Below, one piece after another: positions 1 to 11,783 of a stretch of DNA of 64,000 bases; the first letter of the stretch is position 1; each line of letters begins with the position of its first letter. Location of the stretch: assembly GCA_002197995.1 (NCBI GenBank), contig NGZR01000001.1, forward strand, positions 12,481,501-12,545,500, written 5' to 3'. The notes below the pieces were generated by a model. The model saw nothing but the letters and a program-made list of their open reading frames with translations, did not search any database and was not told where the DNA came from. Both the position numbers and the translations under genes were made by a program. The DNA is from Gaeumannomyces sp. JS-464. Lineage: Eukaryota > Ascomycota > Sordariomycetes > Magnaporthales > Magnaporthaceae.

Positions 1-1114
1 ACACGGGCAGATAGGTTGCGGCATAGACTGCGCTGAGCAGTAGGCAGGCTCCCAGGTGGGTGGTAAGGGTAGCAGGAGCAACGAGCACGAGCGGAGCGGC
101 GGGGAGAGAGATCAGATGGCGGACATGGTCCCCTATAGCTGACGCGAGACTACAAGGGGCCGTGTGCATATTCACACTCGAGGCTAACAGATAACGGATG
201 GGACAGCGCCTCGGGAGAGCACACGGGGCGGGCCAGATGTTGCTGCGCCGGAGGAGTGTGGTGGTGCCGAGGCGAAGGCTGGGGGAGGCGAAGAGATAAA
301 GTCCCCTTCAACGCTCGCCTGCCTATCACGGGCGGCATGCACTGCCGGCCTTGGGTCGTCTAGGAGGTTGTGTTGCTTATTCCACCCTGCTCCTGGGGCG
401 CCGAGTAAGCCAAGTACCTGCCCGGCCGGGTTGGCATGCGGCCACTGCAATGGATGGAGTGGCCGTTGGCGTATCAGGGCCCAGCAACAAGAGGATGAAG
501 GCTAGAGATAGAATCGCCGAGGCCAGTGGGAGCCACGGCGTGTAAAGCCGAGAGATAAGGATGTTGGGTCCTATTTGGCCCTTTCGCCAGGTGCGGGTGG
601 GGACTGTAGGCTTTGCTTTTTCTTATCCTCTCTTTGTCTTTCTTTACGCTTGTCCTCTCTTCAATCAGACGCGGGTGCAGTCACTCGGCTGCATCGCTAG
701 CGCGTGGGGTCGTATCCCGGGCATGAATTGGTCGCCTGTAGGCTTATCGCATGCCCGCCTCGCGTGTGGGGGAGACAGACCAGGGACACCACACAGGACA
801 CCACACCATCCCACAACCCCTGTCCATACTCTCTTCATTCTACCCTTCTTCCTCGGAGAAGATTAATTGCCCGCCTTCTGACAAGGCTGCAGTCATTTAA
901 GCAGCGTACATTGCATGCATGCCTACCTAGCCATCTGAGTAGAGGTGATATTGCAATTGTTTGTACATATGGCCCATTGGAAGCACCCTTTGCGCCCAAT
1001 CCCCTAAGGGTGGTAGGCATGTCGACTGACTGCTGGCCTGCTATCGTGTCCCTCCTCCAAGGCGCCGCACAATCGCCTCTCGTACTACAGCAGATCAACG
1101 CAGCCTGCGTCCGC
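1..1114. other. Intergenic, no gene recognised
   Basis: No reading frame here resembles a known protein; open stretches overlap one another in several frames, as expected in GC-rich DNA. A pyrimidine-rich tract on the + strand at about 612-664 resembles the leaders seen just upstream of real genes in this window, but no coding region follows it. Positions about 840-1114 are probably the 3' flank of the minus-strand dehydrogenase. Confidence 0.5.
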
Positions 1115-2262
1115 TCACTTCTTCTCGCTGTCAGGCTTGGACCCCGCGCGGCCAATAAAGTCTCCATGGCTCTGTCGATCCCCGTGATGCGGCGGGCAAG
1201 CAGCTGCACGCCGACGGGGAGCACGTTGTACCAGTCGCACCACCGCGCGTAGAATGGCATGCCGATGTGCTCGGCCTTGCCGTTGTCGATGGCCGCAATG
1301 ATCTCCTTGGCCACCTCGACGGGCTCCACCACGGGCGCGACAAAGGCGTTAGGCGTCTGCACGCCGTAGAAGAGAGGCGTGCTCAGCTGGCCGGGCGTCA
1401 CCAGCACGGTGCGGATCTCTGGGTGTGCGAGCCGCAGCTCCGCCGTCAGCGACTTGTGCAGCGCGATCAGTCCTCCCTTGGCTGCCGCGTAGTCGGTCAG
1501 CCGCGCCGATCCCAGCTGTCCGATGACGCTCGATACCGTCACCACCGTGCCGCCCTTGCCGCCCCGAATGATGGCGGGCAGGAACGTCTTGAGCGTGTAG
1601 AAGTGTGACAGCAGGTTCGTCGACAAGCTACGCTCAACCTCCTCAATCTCCATCTCGAGCAGGGGCTTTCCGGTGACGATGGCCGCGTTGTTGATCAGGA
1701 CCGTAGGCGAGCCGAGCTGTGCCAAAGAGAGTATCTGTTAGTCGGCCATGATCAGGGGGGGTCGGCGGGAGGAGAAGGCCAGCTCATAACGCACATCTCT
1801 CTCGATCTCGGCGGCAACGCGGGCGACGGCGGCCTTGTCGGAAACGTCGCACTGGTAAAAGCTCACGCCGCGCGACTCGCCGTTCTCCATCTCCTTGACG
1901 TCGAGCACGGCGACGTTGGCACCACGCATGCCGTAGACCTGCGCGATCAACAGGCCAAGACCGCTGGACCCGCCAGTGATGACAATGACCTCGTCTGACA
2001 GGTCAACGTCGCGCGGCAGGCTAAAGGCGATGCGCTTGTTGATGGCGCTAAGCAGCCAGCACAGCGTGATGAAGCTGGCGTAGATCATGGAGACCACCAT
2101 CGGCCGGGCCTTGTAGTCCATGTGCTCGGCCCGGAAGCAGAGGGGTACCATCCAGGCTACGAAGGGGTGGAAGAAGGTGACATAGAGCACCTTGAGGATC
2201 AGGTCGATCGAGAGCGGCGCGAACCATGAGTCGCGCTGCGGCGGGCGGCGGTACGCATCCAT
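1115..2262 (-). CDS. Membrane-anchored short-chain dehydrogenase/reductase (SDR), frame broken near C-terminus
   Basis: This is a two-exon SDR of about 356 aa, with an intron at 1717-1794 (donor GTGCGT). The N-terminus carries two hydrophobic segments (about residues 20-35 and 55-75), followed by the Rossmann motif TGGSSGLG, INNAA, the catalytic serine in VSSVIG and YAAAK. This arrangement matches the classical SDRs of the DHRS3/RDH10/17-beta-HSD11 type, which are ER- or lipid-droplet-anchored NAD(P)-dependent oxidoreductases acting on retinoids, steroids or lipids; the actual substrate is unknown. At about 1164, one base missing from a CC (GG on the coding strand) moves the tail out of frame. 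Restoring the frame gives a lysine-rich end and stop at 1115, and the spliced length (1,070 nt) is then divisible by three. The gene is divergent from the transporter at 2980 and shares a 717-bp promoter region with it. Confidence 0.85.
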
Positions 2263-2979
2263 CGTGGCGTTGGTGGAGGGAGTCTGGTCTGGTCTGCTTG
2301 TTTTCTTTTCCCGTTCTCTTATCTAGGTACCTAACTACCTTGGCGATGGCGATGGTTGTGATGTCGGATGAGAAGCAGCAAGGAAGCTTGGGCAGGGGAC
2401 CTCGTCTTGGGCGTGGTCGAAAGATTGAAAAAAAGATGAAACCAATCAATTATGAAAAGCCAACGACTCGCGTTGGGCCGAAAAGAAGCGAAGCGCCGTC
2501 AATATCTCGAGGGGTAGAAAAGAGCGTGGACGGAAATTAGAACTTTTCGAGTCGAGATTTGGAAAATGCCACACCACCCTTTTTTGGTGGCCCGGCTGTC
2601 TGGACGGTCGGTTGCGCCAGCTGGCTCCCGTGGCGCTGTGGCCACAGCAAGAAGCTCCTTGAAACACACGGCCCAAGCGCCAGGACCCCTGGAATGTTTC
2701 GATGCTGGCTGCAAGGGGCCCCTGGGTCCCACGTGCCTAAAAGGCACGGGCCTGCACGCGTCCACGGCTTGGTTTTGCGGCAGCGGTGGAGCTGACATGC
2801 CGAGCCACGGCCAACGACGAGGGAACCCGAGCATTCGGCTCTGTAAATGAGGCCGCAAGGACAGACACAGGCGACTCACGCAAGGCCTGCGATGCTTGTG
2901 TATCTGGGTATCGCCGGCTCGTGAGACAGTCTCTTGCACCACATAGACACCTTTCAATAAGACGCAGCGCCCCGTCACC
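2263..2979. promoter_or_regulatory. Shared divergent promoter region of the SDR and sugar-type MFS genes
   Basis: This 717-bp spacer lies between two divergent start codons. It holds a tCTAGGTACCTaactACCT cluster at about 2321-2340, which is one of the dispersed ACCTAGGT-type elements of this window. A perfect 6-bp stem at about 2733-2748 (GTGCCT, spacer AAA-like, AGGCAC) is next to a CACGTG-like E-box. No TATA box or other site can be assigned with confidence. Confidence 0.4.
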
Positions 2980-4754
2980 ATGTCATCAAGATCCGATGCG
3001 CCGCTGCTCTCGGGAGAGCATCACCGTGATAACGACGGCGAGGCGGGACCCGAAGTCGGCCCGCTACACACTGGCCATGGGATCACCGCCGACGAGGACG
3101 ACCCCCGGGCGCCCAAATCGCCGGCCGCACCGCCCGGCGTGTTCGTGTGGCTGCTGGTGGTCTCGGCCGGGCTGAGCGGCCTGCTCTTTGGGTGTGCGGA
3201 TAAGCCCGCCTTCCCTGAACACTTGACTGTTCTCGCTCTTGGACTGACCTGGCCGGAACAGATGACACGGGCGTTATATCGTCGACCCTAGTAACTATTG
3301 ACAGGTCGCTGTCGGGCCGCGAGCTGACGTCGTTGGACAAGTCCATCATCACGTCGTGCACCGCTCTCCTAGCCCTACTGGTATCTCCGTTCTCGTCCGC
3401 CCTGGCCGACGCCCTGGGCCGCAGGCGAGTCATTCTGTTCGCCGATGTCCTCTTCGCCGCCGGCGCCCTACTGCAGGCCTTTAGCGGGACGGTGGGCGAG
3501 ATGGTAGCCGGCCGCTCCGTCATTGGCGCGGCAGTTGGCGCCGCCTCCTTGGTGGTGCCGCTCTACATTGCCGAAACGGCGCCGGCATCTCATCGGGGTC
3601 GGCTAGTCACCATCAACGTCCTCTTCATCACTCTCGGTCAGGTAGTCGCTTACGTCGTTGGCTGGGCCTTCGCCGAGCACTACAGCGATAAAAGCTCGGG
3701 GTGGCGTTGGATGGTCGGCCTTGGCGCTGCCCCGGCCGTTGTCCAGGCGGTTCTGTTGCTGGGGATGCCCGAGACGCCGCGGTGGCTGGTCCAGGCCGGC
3801 CGCTCGGATGAGGCGCTCGCTATCATACGAAAGACCGTCGGGACTGGCCTGGGCTCCGGCGCAGCGGCGGACCGGGTCCTGAGGGACATCCAAGTCGAGG
3901 TCCGCGACGAGGCGGAGCTCAGAAGAAAGACGAGGCTCCGCGCCCGGGGAGGTCAGGCTGGCCGGTCTTTTGCGCCCCAGTGGTTGGATATGGATACGTG
4001 GAGAGAGCTATTCTTTGTTAGCAGGAACAGACGAGCTCTCGCCATCGCCTGTCTCTTGCAGGGCCTGCAGCAGCTTTGCGGATTTGTGAGTCCCCCGGGT
4101 TTTCCGAGCATGCCGGCTAGCTAACCAGGAACGGCCACATACAGAATTCTTTGATGTATTTTTTCAGCTACTATTTTTACTATGGTGGGTTTTGCCACAC
4201 CGACGCTGACCTCCCTGACAGTCGCCGTGACGAACTTTATCTTTACCGTCGCGGCGCTGTTGCTGGTGGACCGGATCGGGCGGCGGCGCGTGCTGCTCTA
4301 CTCACTCCCGTTCATGATCCTGGGGCTGCTCCTAGCCGCGTTTGGGTTCTCCTTCATCTCTGTCTCGCCGTCATCGTCGCCGCCGTTACCATCATCGGGG
4401 CTGTCGCCGCGCGGCGCGGCGGTGGTGGTACTAATCAGCATCATGATATACGTGGGGTCGTACGCAATCGGGCTTGGCAATGTGCCCTGGATGCAGAGCG
4501 AGCTGTTTTCGCTGGGCGTACGATCTGCGGGGAGCGGGGTGGCTACGGGCACCAACTGGCTGGCCAACTTTATCATTGGATTGACGTTCCTACCGTTGAT
4601 GGACGTTCTCGGCCCGTCCTGGACGTTTATCATGTACGGGGGCGTCTGCGGGCTCGGGCTGTTCCTGGTGTGGAAGATGTACCCGGAGACGGCAGGGCTA
4701 AGTCTTGAAGAGGCGGCCAGTCTTTTGGAGCGTGACGGGTGGGGAGTGCGGTAA
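2980..4754 (+). CDS. MFS sugar/polyol-type (myo-inositol-like) transporter, one frameshift
   Basis: This is a plasma-membrane proton-coupled transporter of the Sugar_tr family, closest in pattern to fungal myo-inositol/ITR-like carriers; the substrate is inferred only. There are three exons. Intron 1 (3194-3261) restores LLFGYDTGVIS, the family's loop after TM1. Intron 2 is at 4086-4144. The family motifs GRR (both halves), PETPRWL, QQLCG followed by NSLMYF, DRIGRRR and the terminal PET are visible, with about 12 hydrophobic segments. After the second intron a T6 run at 4158-4163 is one base too long: with T5 the frame passes directly into SATIF and on to the normal end. The corrected length is 1,647 nt, about 548 aa. 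This is the one clear case here where the error looks like an insertion rather than a deletion. Confidence 0.85.
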
Positions 4755-6476
4755 GGGCCCGGCTCGGCGTGCCCGAACTCGGACGCGCACCGGCGATGAG
4801 GACCATCGGGCCCGCCCGTCCCATTCAACACACCAGCACTGCCATTGAGCACGCATTACGCACACGTAAGCGTGCTGTCTATGCGTCCCGCTATTTTGTG
4901 CGTGGGAATTACCTACCTAGACTGCGGGTCCCACGAGAGGCCATCCAGTCTATGTACATACCTAGGTATGTAGATGCAGCTTCAGATGCCGGCCCGCTTA
5001 GAGGCGGCAGGAAGAGACGCGGCAAAACGTGGGCCCTTGGTGGAGCCAGAAAGGGAGAAGAGATTTTCCTCAGGGGCGACCTCGGGATGACATCAGGATC
5101 CATCAGCGATGCTCTTTTTTCTTTTCTGGATCGCAATGTCGCTTGTCATCCGATGCCAGACACAGTGGATAGGTGGGCACGGTTTCTTCCGCTGCTCGGG
5201 CCAAATTTTTTTCTTTTTTTTCTAAAATCCAGCCGTGTCAGGGGCTTTCTTTTTCCTAACTCCGAATCTCAAATCCGTTCAAAGGTAGGCTAATGATGAA
5301 GGTGCACACATTTTTACTGGTAGACACACGTCGTCGATAGATTAGTAAAGATTTCGACGCAAGATGCACTACTATAGTATACGTGCATGCACCGCCAAGG
5401 CAGTCCTGCAGCGATGGCTTACAGAGCACATGCGGCCCCCTGGCGTGACGTAACTATGCTTTGTGCGACTACTCAATGTCGGTCGATTCGGAAGGTTTGG
5501 GGCGGGTCGACGACGTGCGTGGGGCCTGGATTCGCGCCGGCAGGAACGATGCGAGCGCGAACGCGAGGGCCAGATAGGTTTTGTCTGCACCTCGATTCAT
5601 TTTTGTCTTTCCCGTCTGCCGCAGCTTGTCCAACCCTGATGCAGCCCACCGCCCCTCGTGCTCCCCCATCCTACGGGCAGGCATTTCCTCGATAGCCGCG
5701 GGGCTCGATTGAAAAGTCTGATTGATGACCGAGGCATTCGCTATTCGCGCTGCATGGATCCAATGTCGACTGCTGCGCTTCTGGCGACACAACAGACAAT
5801 GGGCGGTGCCAGTCAGGCCAGTGGGGCCGCCGTCGAAGCTCAATCAACAACACGACCCATCCAGACTGGATCCCTCGGGTTTCGCCAGGGTTGTACTCCC
5901 AGTGCTTCGGAAGCTCCGTCCCCCTCGGGCCTTTGGAAGCTCCCATTTCCGTCCTGCTCTGGCATTCTCGAACCATCTGGCCAGCCAGCATGTACCCGCT
6001 CGCCACCTGCTCCACTTGCCGACTCCCTCGGCCATGGCTCACCGTGCAAGTCGTGCTCTCGCCAAAGCCTGGCCCGCTTGTGCCTGGCACCTCATCACGG
6101 CTGCAGCCCGGCTGCCGGCGGATACTACCCCTCCCTGCCCGTACCTACCTGTACTTAATAATATGTAATGTTGACAACAATAAAAAGGACCCGAGACGCC
6201 CCTTCTTGAGTTTGACGTAAACCTTGCGTGTCTCGTCTCTCCATCACCACATCGTCATAGCCGATTGCCTCTGCTGCCTCGCAACCCGCACGGGCAGATA
6301 GACATCAACCTCGCTACGCAACCCCATATCATCAGATCATATCATATCTGGGGGCTCCGTATACACAGGAGCGTGCGTGCCGAGTGCTAAGAGAGCGCAT
6401 CCCGGCTACTGGACAAAGGTTGCATATCGCCAAGAGCCATTTACAGCAATCACCCGCAGAGAGTGGCCTCGTCGCA
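4755..6476. other. Intergenic between two MFS transporters
   Basis: No gene is recognised in about 1.7 kb. It contains the perfect palindrome TACCTAGGTA at 4959-4968, an ACCTACCTAG at 4911 and GTACCTACCTGTAC at about 6141. T-rich tracts lie at 5205-5225. The last few hundred bases serve as the promoter and leader of the DHA1 transporter at 6477. Confidence 0.5.
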
Positions 6477-8581
6477 ATGAACGAAGTTGACCGCGAGCTC
6501 TCCGCGGCCGCGCGGGAGGCGTCGCCCGACCGCTACAACAGCCGCGAGAGCCACGAGATAGAGCGCGTGCTCTCGGCCTCGTCCGTCTCCACATCGTCCT
6601 CGGATGCCTCCTCGGTCAGGCGCAGCAGGGCCTCGGCCGCCGGCGGCGCCGTTGATGTTGGCATGAGCCGCGTCTCGACCCAGGCCGACCTGGAGCGCCA
6701 TCCCACCGAGCTGAGCCGCATCAACACGGCCCGCAGCCAGCATAGCGCCACCGTCGGTAGGAGCCTTCGGAGCCGCGAGTCCAGGAAGCCGCTGCCGGCC
6801 TTCGGCGCCGGAAAGCCCTACCCTCCCCCCTACCCGACCGCGAGGAGTACGTGGTCGAGTTTGACGGTCCCGACGACCCCATGCACGCCCAGAACTGGCC
6901 GCTCAACAAGAAGCTCGCCACCGCCGCCATTCTGGGTTACACCACAATGACCTCCTCCTTCGCTTCGTCCATCTTCTCCGTCGCAACCAGGGCCGTGGCG
7001 GCCGAGTTCGGCGTGTCTACCGAGGTCGGCCTCCTGGGCGTGTCCTTTTTCGTCCTGGGCTTTGCCTTTGGGTAAGTCAAGTCACTCTGCCAACTACTGA
7101 TCCAGCATGGCAGCAATCAGTCAGTGTTTGGCCTGCTGACCACTCCTCTCTACCCCGACAGCCCGACGCTGTGGGCCCCCTCTCGGAGCTCAAAGGCCGA
7201 CGCATGCCCATCGTCGTGTCTATGTTTGGCTTCACCCTCTTCTCCGTCGCTACGGCCACGGGCAAGGATATCCAGACCATTCTAATCTGCCGCTTCTTCT
7301 CGGGTTTCTTTGGCGCCTGTCCACTCGCCGTCGTCGCCGCCGTATTTTCCGACATGTTCGACAATCGCACCCGAGGCGTTGCCATCACTCTCTTCTCCAT
7401 GACCGTCTTTACCGGCCCGCTTATGTCCCCGTTCATTGGCGGCTTCATGGTTGAGTCGTCGCTGGGCTGGCGCTGGACCATGTATCTGACCTCCATCATG
7501 GGCTTTATCGCATTCCTGCTCGACCTTTTCCTTTTGGAGGAGACGTACCCGCCTACCATCCTGGTCGAAAAGGCCACCGAGCTCCGCCGTCGCACTCTCA
7601 ACTGGGGCATCCACGCTAAGCAGGAGGAGATCGAGGTTGACCTGCGAGAGCTCATCAGCAAGAACTTCTCGAGGCCTATGCGCCTGCTGTTCCTCGAGCC
7701 CATCGTCACCGCCCTCTCGGTCTACATGGCTTTCATCTACGGTGCGTTTGGCTCTTGCTCACTCTCAATGACAGGCATCGAACTGCTCCGCATGAACTGG
7801 GCTTGCTGACTTTGACCCTTGCTACAGGCCTTTTATACCTCTTCCTCACCGCTTACCCGTTTGTTTTCCAGGGCATATACCACTTCTCCTCCGGCATCGC
7901 TGGTCTCGCCTTCTTCGGCATGATCATAGGTCAATTTATCGCGGGCATTGTCGTGCTCCTTCAGCAGCCCTGGTACAACCGCAAGCTGGCGGCCAACAAT
8001 GGCGTCCCCATTCCTGAATGGCGTCTCCCGTCGGTCGTGGCCGGAGGGGTTGCCTTCGCTATAGGCATTCTGTTTTTCGGGTTCTCGAGCCGGGCCGATG
8101 TCCACTGGATCGTCCCGATAACGTCGGGTCTCTTCACGGGCTTTGGGCTCATGTCCATTTTCCTGCAGGCGCTCACTACCTGGTGGATGCCTACCTGATG
8201 TTCGCGGCCTCGGCCATCGCCGGAAACACGTTCCTTCGCAGCCTGTGTGGCGCCGGCTTCCCCTTATTTGCCGGCTCCATGTTCAACGGGATGGGTGTCC
8301 AGTGGGCTAGTCTTCTGCTCGGCTGCGTGGCCGCCGCCATGATTCCTATCCCTGTCATTTTCTGGCTCTATGGACACAAGATCAGGGCTCGCAGCGCTTT
8401 CGCGCCCACGCCGCCTCCGGAGCAGCAGCTAGCCCGCGCAGGCTCGAGGAGCATTCCGTCCATCCAGAGCCCTGAATCTGAGAAGGAGGTGTCGCCGGCC
8501 CAGGCTACGGGCGCGAACACATCTTCCAGCGGAGCCGCGCCTGTGCGCAGGCAGCTCGATAAGGCCGAGACGGCAGTGTGA
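6477..8581 (+). CDS. DHA1-family MFS multidrug/polyamine-type transporter, three single-base breaks
   Basis: This is a 12-TM drug:H+ antiporter of the DHA1 type (TPO/FLR1-like); the exported compound is unknown. A long Ser/Arg-rich cytosolic N-terminus (about 120 residues) precedes the family lead-in DPMHAQNWP and the first TM. The signature LWAPLSELKGRR follows TM2, and the family's WRW motif and a charged central loop are present. Introns lie at 7072-7161 and 7742-7827. Three frame changes are each cured by adding one base: in C6 at 6825-6830, in C5 at about 7176-7180 and in CTCACT at about 8172-8175. The start is the first ATG in frame with the conserved body. The spliced length with three added bases is 1,932 nt, about 643 aa. 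All three breaks have the same form, so sequence error is more likely than decay. Confidence 0.85.
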
Positions 8582-9087
8582 GCGAGACCTTTGCTCCAGC
8601 TCACCCGTCTTTTTTATTCTCTTCTTTTTCTCCGTTCTGTACTCTCGAACCTTTCTTGGTTTATATACCCCGGTCTTTTGATTTTATGTTTTGATGAACA
8701 AGTAAAGGATGCATGAGAGTAAAAGGGAGGGGAAGGAAGCATTGGATCTGCGCTTGGCTTGATTCAGCGTCCCTGGTCATCAATAGCCGATGGGTTTGTA
8801 CTGATTTACATAATGGATAGAAGGGGTAAACTCGATAGGACTACCCTATGCGTGGAGGTTGTACTATAGATAATAGGGATGGCACTTGATACCCAATAGT
8901 AATCTCATTCTCGGGCGGACAGCTGACATATGCTACCAACGGGGGTTGCTTTGAGACGCTTATTTGCATCGAGGATCGTTCTGCGGGGTGGCCGAGCGAG
9001 TGTTCACACGCTCGCGTTTGGGGCCGAGTCTTGCGAACTCGACTGCGCACGCTGACTTTCGCATCTCCAAAAACCAACTGTTGCTTT
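8582..9087. other. Intergenic / unresolved 5' part of the GFA-domain gene
   Basis: A T- and CT-rich 3' flank follows the transporter (about 8610-8690). The first exon of the GFA-domain gene should lie in the right half, but I cannot place its start codon or the usual CHCG motif in any frame. Confidence 0.35.
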
Positions 9088-9696
9088 GCCCGCAAGTGTG
9101 GGTGCTCCATCTGTCGCAGGGCGGGCTATCTTCTCGTGTGTAAGCAACCAAAAACGAGCACGCCGCCTCCCCTCCCGCTTTAGGAAGTTACACGTACACC
9201 TCAGGGACTCCAGATGACACTGATTTTTTTCTTTTTCCTTTCTCTCGGGGACACGGACACAGACCCCCGGCGCGATCAGGTCCAGTGGCACGGCGAGTCG
9301 CGCCAGCGGTGCTCCGTCTACCAGTTCAACACCAAGAAGAAGGACCAGCTCTTCTGCGCCAAGTGCGGGAGCAGCATCGGCATCGACTTCCGAGACGTCT
9401 GGAAGCCGAAATTCGACGGATATGGCATCAGCGTGGGTGTATACTTGCCCCCTAGTCTTTTGCAGCCCTTTTTGAGAGGAAATTCCTCGGGTGAATGCCA
9501 ATTATGACTTTCGCGTCTCTCGGGAACTCTTTTTTGTTACTAGGTGCGGACCTTTAACGACATCAAACTCGACGAGCTGGTCTACGAGAAGGGCGACGGG
9601 ACCAACAATGTTGAGCCAAAGGGTGACCTGTCTGGGATCTGGTACAAGGAGGACGAGAAGGATGTCAAGAACGGAGGTAATGAGGACGACGCCTAG
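9088..9696 (+). CDS. GFA/CENP-V-type zinc protein (glutathione-dependent formaldehyde-activating domain), 5' end unresolved
   Basis: Three exons are readable: up to 9139, 9263-9432 and 9544-9696, with introns 9140-9262 and 9433-9543. The first carries the zinc motif CGCSICRRAGYLLV, the second FCAKCGSSIG and DGYGISV, and the third an acidic tail ending in GNEDDA. These are the conserved cysteine pairs of the GFA (Mss4-like fold) family; members bind zinc and some are linked to glutathione/formaldehyde adducts, but most fungal ones have no known substrate. The N-terminal zinc cysteines (CHCG) were not found upstream, so either a further exon or a base error hides the start. Confident as a family call, weak on the gene boundary. 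Confidence 0.7.
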
Positions 9697-9907
9697 AAGT
9701 AAAGCTCGTTTGGAGGATGGTGTACATGTACCACCTACCAATGTACCTAACTAGCAAGGCAGGGAGCTGCCCGTCATCGGGAAAGACGTAGATGTACGTG
9801 GTGCGCGTCAAAATAGCGTACACATGTATCGCCAAGCGTATCTTGCAGCTGACTGATGGCTAGCCAAGACACCAAACGAGAGACAAAAAAGGCCACGTTA
9901 ACCCTCA

Positions 9908-11783
9908 TCACGGCGGCGAGTGTCTCTTGGCATACAGTTTCTCAGCCGAGGCAATGCACTGCATGTTAGCCCCGAGTTTGTTCATAGTCTCCATCCACTC
10001 GTCGTACTCGTCTGAATCAAAGACAATACCGCCTCCTGAAAAGGAAAGAGAGAAACCCGGCCAGCGCGGCCGTCCCACGATTGTTAGCCCTGCAGCCAGG
10101 CAGCAGTAGAGGAGATGTCGGAATAGCGGGCTGGACAGGGTGGTGGTAGCTTACCGGCCTGAAGATAGGCAACGCCGTCCTTGATGAGCATGGTGCGCAG
10201 GGCGATGCATGTGTCCATCTCGCCCTCGACCTCCTTGCCGTGGCGATCGACGCCGCCGTAGCAGAAATAGCCGACGGCGCCAGCGTAGACGCCGCGCTTC
10301 TCGCCCTCGAGCTCAGCGATGAGCTCCATGGCGCGGACCTTGGGGGCGCCCGAGACGGTGCCGGCGGGGAAGATGGAGCGGAAGGCGTCGAAGCGGGTCT
10401 TGCCCGGGCGCAGCACGCCCGAGACCTGCGAGGTCAGGTGCTGGACGTGGCTGAACTTCTCGACCGTCATCAGGCGGTCGACGCGCGTCTCGAGCGGGTC
10501 GCACACGCGCGTCACGTCGTTGCGGGCCAGGTCGACCAGCATGACGTGCTCGGCGCGGTCCTTGAGCGAGGCGGCCAGCTCGTCGGCCAGGCGCTGGTCC
10601 TCCTCGGGCGTGGCGCCGCGCTTGACAGTGCCGGCGATGGGGTGGGTGATGATGCGGCCGCCCTCGGTCTTGACCAGCAGCTCGGGCGAGGCGCCGACGA
10701 TCTGGAAGTCGACGCAGTCGACGTAGAAGAGGTATGGCGACGGGTTGACGGTGCGCAGGTGGCGGTAGATGTTGAAGGGGTGCAGGTCGGTGGGCCGGGC
10801 GAAGCGCTGCGACGGCACGGCCTGGATGATGTCGCCCTTGACAATGTGCTTCTTGAGAGCCGCGACGTGGGCCTCGTAGCCGGCGCGGCCGATGTTGGAC
10901 GTATACTCCTGGCCGAGCCGCGGCGCCTTCTGCTCGGGCAGGGGGATCTCGGGCGCATTGAGCACGGCGACCAGCTCGCGCACCGTGGCCAGGGCGCGCG
11001 CGTACTCGGCCTCGACCTCGGCGGCGAAGGTGGCGGCGCGGGGGTCGCCGGGCGGGACGCGCAGGTACGTGATGACCTTGATGACACCGAAGAAGCGGTC
11101 GAAGGCCACGACCGTGTCGAAGAACATGAAGAGCGACTCGGGGATCTGCAGCACGTCGCGCATGGGGCGGGCCGTCTTGGGCTCGAAGTAGCGCACGCAG
11201 TCGTAGCCGACGTAGCCGATGGCGCCGCCGGCCAGGGGCGGCATCTGCAGGCCGGGCACGTCGGCGGCGACCGTGTAGCGCGCCAGCTCCTCCTCGAGCG
11301 CGGGCAGCGGGTCGCCGGCGACGCCAAAGCCGGGCCCGGTGCGCAGCACCTTGCGCGGGGCCGCGGCCACGAAGCTATAGCGGCCCACGCGCTCCGTGGC
11401 GGCGCTCTCGTACAGGAACGACAGCTGCTCGGGCTGCCCGGGCTGGGCGGCCCGGGCCTTGGCGCGGTAGTGGGCCGACACCTTGAGGTACGCGGCCGAC
11501 GGTGTGATCAGGTCCGACGAGATCTGGCCGTACACGGGCACCAGATTCGCCTGCTTCCCGCCGGCCCCGGCTACCCGCGACTGCAGCAGTTGCTGCACCG
11601 TCTCGAGCGACGGCGCGACCAGGTCCTGCGTGGAGCCATTTGAGCATCAGGCGCTGTTCTCCATGAGCCTGGGGACGAGGAGGAGGAGGAGGTGGTGGTG
11701 CTACTGCTGCAGGTGCTGCTGCTGGTGCTGCTGGTGCTGCTGCTCCTGCTACTCACCGGCTCCTCCATCTTGGCCTGAGTCAT
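9908..11783 (-). CDS. trpE: Anthranilate synthase component I
   Basis: The product makes anthranilate from chorismate, the first committed step of tryptophan synthesis, using ammonia from its glutamine amidotransferase partner. Three exons are proposed: 11757-11783, 10155-11625 and 9908-10035 (introns 11626-11756 and 10036-10154). They join in frame to 1,626 nt, 541 aa, with no break. Visible family features are the N-terminal FLYES (the LLES-type tryptophan-binding site), [36 protein letters not shown] and the chorismate-binding [17 protein letters not shown]. The short first exon uses donor GTGAGT and acceptor CACGCAG; the alternative ATG at 11639 would need a base change, so the spliced start is preferred. 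The first intron holds a trinucleotide repeat. The start codon is part of a TGACTCA heptamer. Confidence 0.9.
11684..11756. repeat. Imperfect trinucleotide repeat in trpE intron 1
   Basis: GAG, GGT and CTG-type triplets run for about 70 bp (on the trpE strand, CAG/CAC-rich then CTC-rich). It lies inside the proposed first intron and overlaps its donor end. Length variation between strains would be expected. Confidence 0.7.

Noticed and set aside
8983..9060. tRNA-Leu-like beginning (GCGGGGTGGCCGAGCGAG)
   Set aside because: No anticodon stem, T-loop or 3' acceptor match follows.
10240..11643. 467-codon open frame on the + strand
   Set aside because: It is the antisense shadow of trpE, whose motifs and introns are clear on the other strand.
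11637..11655. Alternative trpE start at ATG 11639 and a five-codon upstream frame at about 11660
   Set aside because: Using ATG 11639 requires a base change, while the spliced start at 11783 joins in frame without correction and places these ATGs inside an intron.
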